A DNA stretch of 64,000 bases from Bubalus kerabau (Eukaryota; Chordata; Mammalia; Artiodactyla; Bovidae): assembly GCF_029407905.1 (NCBI RefSeq), contig NC_073637.1, positions 52,204,501 to 52,268,500 of the forward strand, given 5' to 3'. The notes beneath the pieces were generated by a model, which was not told where the DNA came from, made no database searches, and saw only the letters and a list, made by a program, of their open reading frames with translations. A program made the position numbers and the translations under genes. Shown here piece after piece: positions 58,099 through 64,000 of the stretch (position 1 is its first letter; each line of letters starts with the position of its first letter).

Positions 58099-58489
58099 TA
58101 AGAAAGTTGAGCACTGAAGAACTGATGCTTTTGAACTCTGGTGTTGGAAAAGACTCTTGAGTGTCCCATAGATTGCAAAGAAATCAAACCAGTCCATCCT
58201 AAAGGGAATCATTCCTGAATATTCATTGGAAGGACTGATGCTAAAGCTGAAGCTCCAATACTTTGGCCACCTGATGCAAATAACTGACGCATTGGAAAGA
58301 CCTGGATGCTGGGAAAGATTGAAGGCAGGACAAGAAGGGTGCGACAGAATGAGATGGTTGGAAGGCATCACCAACTTGATGGACATGAGTTTGAGCAAGC
58401 TCTGGGAGTTGGTGATAGACAGGGAGCCCTGGTGTGCTGCAGTCCATGGGGTTGCAAAGGTCAGACATGATGAGCAACTGAACTGACTG
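58099..58489 (+). mobile_element. BovB 3' end, 0.39 kb, in old L1
   Basis: Diverged BovB C-terminal region and 3' tail inserted into the L1 ORF2, with an 8-bp target-site duplication 'atgggatg' (58091-58098 and 58490-58497). L1 wording continues across the site ('ctatgggatg' then 'ccacaaaccagttc'). Confidence 0.94.
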
Positions 58490-60688
58490 ATGGGATGCCA
58501 CAAACCAGTTCTGCAAGAGAAGTTCACAGCGGTACAAATCTACCTCAGGAAAGAAAAAAAAAATCTCAAATAAATGATTTAAACTGATAGCTCAAGAAAA
58601 CAAATGAAGCCAAATTTAGAAGGAAAGAAAAATTAGAACAAAAGTAAGTGAAATGGCAGCTAAATAGACATTAGAAAAGATCAGTAAAACTAAGAGCAGG
58701 CCTTTGAAAATGTAAAGAAAACTGACAAATCCTTAACTAGAATCAGCAAGAAAAAAACTCAAATGAGAAAACAAAGAGGAAATATTACAGTTAAAACCAC
58801 AGTTAAAACCAAGGATCATCAAAGACTACTAGGAATAATTATAAGCCAACAAATTGGACCACCTTGATGAAACTGATAAATTCCTAGAAACATATCAAAT
58901 ACCAATATTGAGTCATGATAAATAGAAATATGATTATTAAATAGGGATTGAATCAATAATCATAAACTCCCCAAAACAAAAGTCCAGGACTAGACTGCTT
59001 CACATGTGAATTCTATTGAACATTTAAGAGTTTATGCCTAATCTTCTCAACTTCAAAAAATTAAAGAAGGAACATATCTCAACTCCTATGAGAGCAGCAT
59101 TACTGTAGGACCAAAACCAGATAGGCACCACAAAAGTGTAAATCATAGACCAATATCACTGATGAACATAGATGCAAAACTCTTAAACAAAATATTAGCA
59201 AACCAGATTCAACAATACATTAAAAGGATCTATACATACATCCTTGACATCCTACATAATGTCTAGATCAAGTGGAATTTATCTGAGAGATTAAAGGAAG
59301 ATTTGATATTTGAAAATCAATGTGATGCACTGCATTAATAAATTGAAAACATAAAAATCATATGAAAATCTCAACAGATGCAGAAAAGCTCTTGACAAAA
59401 CTCAGCATCCATTTATGATAAAAAAATTTTCAACCAAGTGGGTATTCATGAAACATACTTCAACATAATAAAAACCATTTATGACAAACCTACAGCCAAC
59501 ATCAAACTCAATGGTAAAATTTTGAAAGCATTTCCTCTAAGATCAGGAACAAAATATGGATGCCTCACAACTTTTATTTAATATAATATTGGAAGTCCCA
59601 GTTGCAAAATTCAGACAATAAAAAATATTGAAGAAACCCAAATTGGAAAGGATGAAGGAAACTCTCACTGATGATGTGATACTATATATAGAAAATTCTA
59701 AAAACACCAAAAAGCTATTAACACTTATCAAAGAATTAGTAGAGTTACAAAATGCAAAATTTTGTAGTCAGAAGTCAGTGGTATTTCTACACATTAACTG
59801 CAGATTACCAGAAAGAAAAATTAGAAGACTTAATCCCACTTACCATCACATCAGAAAGAATAAATCTAACTAGGGGTGAAGGACCTATATTTGGAAACTA
59901 AAATATGCTGATGAAAGAAACTGAAGAAGACACAAACAAATGGAAAAATATCCCTTGCTCAGGGATTGGAAGAATCCCATCTATAGGGAATCTACAGGTT
60001 TAATGTAATTGCTATCAAAATACCAGTAGCATTTTCCAGAGAACTAGAACAAATAATTCTAAAACTTGTATAGAATCAAAAAATACCCAAATAGCCAAAG
60101 CAATCTTGAGAAAGATTGGAGGCCTACTGCTTCCTGATTTCAGACTATACTACAATGCTGTAGTAGTTAAAATAGTATGGTGTCAGCATAAAAGCAGACC
60201 CTATATCAATGGAGCAGAATAGAGAGCACAGAAGCAAGCCTACACATATATGGTCAACTAAACTATGACAAAGAAGCTAAGAATATGCAATAGGAAAGGA
60301 AAGTCTCTTTTATAAATGGGAAATTTGGACAGCAACATGAAAATGAAAAAATCTGAACCACTATCTTACATCATATACAGAAACTAATTTGAAATGGAGT
60401 GAAGAAATGGACATAAGGTGTGAAACCATGAGAGAACCAAAAAATGCAGGCAGCAAGTTCCTTGAAATAGGTCTTGAAGATCATTTTTTAAACTGACACC
60501 AACTGGATTACATCAAACTAAAAAGCTTCTGCACAGCAAAAGAAATCATCAAAAGCTGAAAAGGCAAACTACTGAAGGTGAGAAAATATGTGCAAATCAT
60601 ATGTCTGATAAAGGGCTAGTATATAAAATATAGAAAGATCATAATTCAAAAGTACAAAACACCAAGTAATTAAAAAAATGGGTATCCA

Positions 60689-60767
60689 TGCATGCTAAGT
60701 CACTTCTGTCATGTCCGACTCTCTGTGACCCTATGGACTGTAGCCCACCAGGCTCTTCTGTCCATGG
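60689..60767 (-). mobile_element. Bov-A SINE fragment, minus strand
   Basis: About 80 bp of Bov-A ('gctaagtcacttctgtcatg' to 'ttctgtccatgg') lie inside old L1 sequence, which resumes at 'gcagacaatattaatagaca'. Strongly truncated. Confidence 0.88.
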
Positions 60768-61651
60768 GCAGACAATATTAATAGACAGTTTTCTAAAGAA
60801 GACATACAGAGAGTCAACAGTTATAACAAAATATGTTCCATATCATTAAACACTGGGAAATACAAATCAAAATCACAATGAGATATCACCTCATATCTGT
60901 TAAAATGACTATAGACTAGAAATAACAAATATTGATGAGGCTTTGGAAAAAGAGAACCTGTGCACTATGTGTAGGAATGTAAATTAGTATAACCATTGTG
61001 GAAAAGAGCATGGAGGATCCTTAAAACTGAAAAACAGGACTACTATATCATCCACCAATTTCACTCCCAGGTATTTATCCCAGGAAACAGAAACACTAAC
61101 AACAACAACAAAAATGCATGCACCCGCATGTTCATTGCAGCATTATTTACAGCAGCCATGGCATGAAAATAACATGAGAATCCATAATGGATGAACAGAT
61201 AAAGACATAGTGATAAATGTATGGGAGTGTAATGAAACATTATTTAGCCATAAAAAGGAATATTGCCATTTGTGATAATATGGATAACTTCAAGGGCACT
61301 ATAATAAGTGAAATAAATCAGAGAAAGACAATTACCATATGATCTCTTATTTATATATGAAATCTACGAACAAACCAACATCATAAATAAAGACAACAGA
61401 TTGTGCTTGCCAGAGACAGAGGGGTGGGGTAGGTGAGCATTTAGTGAGATTTTAGTGTGTTTGTTTGGCTTTGGTTTAAATTGAAAAAAAAAAAAAAAAA
61501 GGAAGCCAAAATAGCTTTAAAATAGAAAAACAAATGAAAGAGATTTGCTCTATCTGACTTCAATACTTATTATGAAATTGCAATAATCAAGAGAGTATAG
61601 CACTGGCATAAGGACAGAAGAGTACATAATGGAACAAGATAGAGCATACAG

Positions 61652-61652
<1 letters not shown>

Positions 61653-61696
<44 letters not shown>
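61653..61696. repeat. (TA)n microsatellite at SINE 3' end
   Basis: About 22 TA units directly abut the 3' end of a minus-strand Bov-A2, where an (AGC)n tail would be expected. Confidence 0.95.
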
Positions 61697-61699
<3 letters not shown>

Positions 61700-61953
61700 T
61701 AAGTCGCTTCAGTCATGTCTGGCTCTGTGCGACCCCATAGATGGCAGCCCACCAGGCTCCCCCGTCCCTGGGATTCTCCAGGTAAGAACACTGGAGTGGA
61801 TTGCCATTCCCTTCTCCAATGCATGAAAGTGAAAAGTTAAAGTGAAGTCGCTCAGTCATGTCCGACTCTTAGCGACCCCATGGACTGCAGCCCACCAGGC
61901 TCCTCCGTCCATGGGATTTTCCAGGCAAGAGTACTGGAGTGGGGTGCCATTGT
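61697..61953 (-). mobile_element. Bov-A2 SINE, minus strand
   Basis: Both Bov-A monomers are present with the usual linker near 61825. The (AGC)n tail is replaced by or lost to the adjoining TA repeat. A short palindrome 'ctgaatatatatattcag' (61954-61971) follows on the other side. Confidence 0.93.
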
Positions 61954-62861
61954 CTGAATATATATATTCAGTTAGCTTTCAACAAACAAGCAAAGAATTT
62001 CAGTAGAGAAAGTATTGTCCAACTGTGCTGGAATGATTAGATATCCATATGCCAAAAAATAAACTGTGGTCCATACCTGATGTCATATTCAAGGTTGATT
62101 CCAAATACTCACAGTCCTTAAATGTAAAAGTTATATCTCTTAAACTATTGGAAGGAGAAAATCTTTATGAAGTTGTTCTAAGAAAATCTTTTTATATATG
62201 ACATCAATGAATGATCCATATAAAAAATTGATATTTTGGACTTCATTAAAATTAACCATTTTTCTTGTATTAAGATTTTTCAGAGAATGAAAATAATTAG
62301 GAGATTGTGTTTGAAAATTTTATATCTAATACAAAATGAGTATCTATAGGATAGATTTTTCACAATCAAATTTGAATAACTAATTTTAAAATATATGATC
62401 ACAGATTCAAGAAGTCACTTGACTAAATTGCATGCACAAATGGTAAACTAGCACATATAAACATGCTCAACATTGGAATTAGAAATAAAAATGTATTAAG
62501 ATACCACTACACATCCAGTAGAATATTTACATTTAGAGAGACCAATGGAACTCTTATACACTGCCATTGGCAATTTAAGAGAGCACAAATATTTTGTAAA
62601 TCAGCCTTTCAGTTTCTTCCAAAAGTGAAAAATACATTTAGCATGTGACCCACTCATTCAACTTCCAGGTACTTATGCAAGAGAAATGAAGCATATGTTT
62701 TTACAAATACTTGTACGTGAATGCTCAAAACAACTCTATTTGTAAAAACTTCAAAATTCCCACCCACTTATCTACATATACCTTCTCCCAGATACTCTAT
62801 TAATCATTAATAGAGGTGTTGTTGTAGTGACTGAAATGTAATTAAGGTCCCAATTCAAATT

Positions 62862-63758
62862 CAGATCAGATCAGATCACTCAGTCATGTCCAAGTCTTTG
62901 CGACCCCATGAATCACAGCACGCCAGGCCTCCCTGTCCATCACCAACTCCCGGAGTTCACTCAGACTCATGTCCATCGAGTCAGTGATGCCATCCAGCCA
63001 TCTCATCCTCTGTCATCCCCTTCTCCTCTTGCCCCCAATTCCTCCCAGCATCAGAGTCTTTTCCAATGAGTCAACTCTTCGCATGAGGTGGCCAAAGTAC
63101 TGGAGTTTCAGCTTTAGCATCATTCCTTCCAAAGAAATCCGAGGGCTGATCTCCTTCAGAATGGACTGGTTGGTTCTCCTTGCAGTCCAAGGGACTCTCA
63201 AGAGTCTTCTCCAACACCACAGTTCAAAAGCATCAATTCTTCGGCGCTCAGCCTTCTTCACAGTCCAACTCTCACATCCATACATGACCACAGGAAAAAC
63301 CATAGCCTTGACTAGACAGACCTTTGTTGGCAAAGTAATGTCTCTGCTTTTGAATATGCTATCTAGGTTGGTCATAACTCCTTCCAAGGAGTAAGCATCT
63401 TTTAATTTCATGGCGGCAGTCACCATCTGCAGTGATTTTGGAGCCCAGAAAAATAAAGTCTGACACTGTTTCCACTGTTTCCCCATCTATTTCCCATCAA
63501 GTGATGGGACCGGATGCCATGATCTTCGTTTTCTGAATGTTGAGTTTTAAGCCAACTTTTTCACTCTCCACTTTCACCTTCATCAAGAGGCTTTTGAGTT
63601 CCTCTTCACTTTCTGCCATAAGGGTGGTGTCATCTGCATATCTAGGGTTATTGATATTTCTCCCGGCAATCTTGATTCCAGCTTGTGTTTCTTCCAGTCC
63701 AGCGTTTCTCATGATGTACTCTGCATATAGGTTAAATAAACAGGGTGACAATATACAG
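62862..63758 (-). mobile_element. BovB LINE, minus strand, 0.9 kb
   Basis: Minus-strand BovB from just after RT motif B to the 3' end, with a 'gatctgatctgatctg' tail. Motif C is intact: 'RYADDTTLMAE' in the open piece 63751-63497. The 'VKVESEKVGL' wording links it to the 24-27 kb and 32 kb copies, but it lacks their YADH change. A 2-bp loss near 63379 and other changes shift the frame into a second open piece (63486-63013). No target-site duplication found. Confidence 0.94.
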
Positions 63759-64000
63759 TTGAGCCTGATGTAATCACATGAACAGGAGTCTGAATATGGA
63801 CTTCAGGATTAGGGAAGTCAGAGACTGGTAGCATATGAAGGATTTGACATCCTGTTGATGTTTATAAAGTAAGTAGGATATCTGTCAATGCTGGTAGCAT
63901 GCACATTATACAAAGAAACCAGAGAATTGGAAGCATCAACATTGTTTTACTGCATGAGGCAAAATTTAAATTTCCTCTACTGTGTGCATGTATGTGTATT

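Larger units (their letters stand above)
56045..61500 (+). mobile_element. Old L1 ORF2 and 3' UTR, host of three insertions
   Basis: Sense L1 ORF2 remains: endonuclease domain at 56160-56333 and 57553-58098 (the GDFNIPL motif is readable near 57690), linker and RT at 58490-60688, and C-terminus plus 3' UTR at 60768-61500, ending in a long A run. The RT YxDD region near 59668 reads 'LTDDVILYIEN', so the usual FADD is changed. Insertions are BovB at 56334 and at 58099 and a Bov-A fragment at 60689. The joined L1 parts continue exactly across each insertion. Many stops and shifts; dead. Confidence 0.88.
61505..62770 (+). mobile_element. Old L1 ORF2 3' part
   Basis: Diverged sense L1 sequence downstream of the previous L1's A run: 'agtatagcactggcataagg' near 61594, 'gatattttggacttcattaa' near 62230 and 'ccactcattcaacttccagg' near 62650 follow ORF2 order. 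It is interrupted by a TA repeat and a Bov-A2 (61653-61953). A separate L1 from the one ending at 61500. Confidence 0.75.

Noticed and set aside
1..64000. A new defence, biosynthetic or other multi-gene system
   Set aside because: No cluster of non-repeat coding frames exists. All substantial frames are LINE-derived, and the remaining DNA is AT-rich with only short, motif-free frames.

Overview
The window is nuclear DNA of a pecoran ruminant (cattle, sheep, goat, deer or a relative). The diagnosis rests on its repeats: many copies of the RTE-clade LINE BovB, the ruminant SINEs Bov-tA and Bov-A2, one older CHR-type tRNA-Glu SINE, and young L1 3' ends of the bovine type. No single species can be named from the sequence. 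I see no host protein-coding gene, no functional tRNA, rRNA or other RNA gene, and no CRISPR array or prokaryotic feature. It reads as an AT-rich, gene-poor interval. Every long open reading frame belongs to a retrotransposon or is the antisense shadow of one.

Layout. 1-2.8 kb: AT-rich DNA with an old LINE remnant and a TA microsatellite. 2.8-9.2 kb: a solo class II ERV LTR with 6-bp target-site duplications (TSDs), an L1 3' end split by a 2.1-kb BovB, then a 1.8-kb BovB on the minus strand. 9.9-17 kb: a three-unit Bov-A SINE, short BovB pieces, a BovB split by a young L1, and a possible L2 remnant. 17-23.9 kb: mostly unrecognised DNA with SINEs. 24-28.6 kb: a near-full-length BovB with one long frame and only two stops, followed by an L1 split by a second BovB. 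28.6-33.7 kb: an old L1 holding a young antisense L1 (with possible 3' transduced sequence) and a minus-strand BovB. 33.7-45 kb: mostly unrecognised DNA with SINEs, BovB 3' ends, a Tigger1 DNA transposon fragment and a MIR. 45-52 kb: two old L1 remnants broken up by BovB, Bov-A2, Bov-tA and young L1. 52-62.8 kb: old L1 bodies (5' UTR/ORF1 and ORF2) that received BovB and SINE insertions. 62.9-63.8 kb: one more minus-strand BovB.

How the parts relate. BovB supplies the reverse transcriptase (RT) and endonuclease (EN). Bov-tA and Bov-A2 carry BovB-like 3' ends and are thought to have been mobilised by it in trans. I count 19 BovB insertions, about a quarter of the window. Nesting and TSDs give a relative order: old L1s first, then BovB and Bov-A/Bov-tA, then young L1 3' ends landing inside BovB. 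The most interesting observation is that two independently inserted BovB copies (24-27 kb and 31.7-32.7 kb) share a set of amino-acid changes, including loss of the second catalytic Asp of the RT YADD motif. This suggests that a lineage with a damaged RT was still copied. I found no convincing new cellular system.
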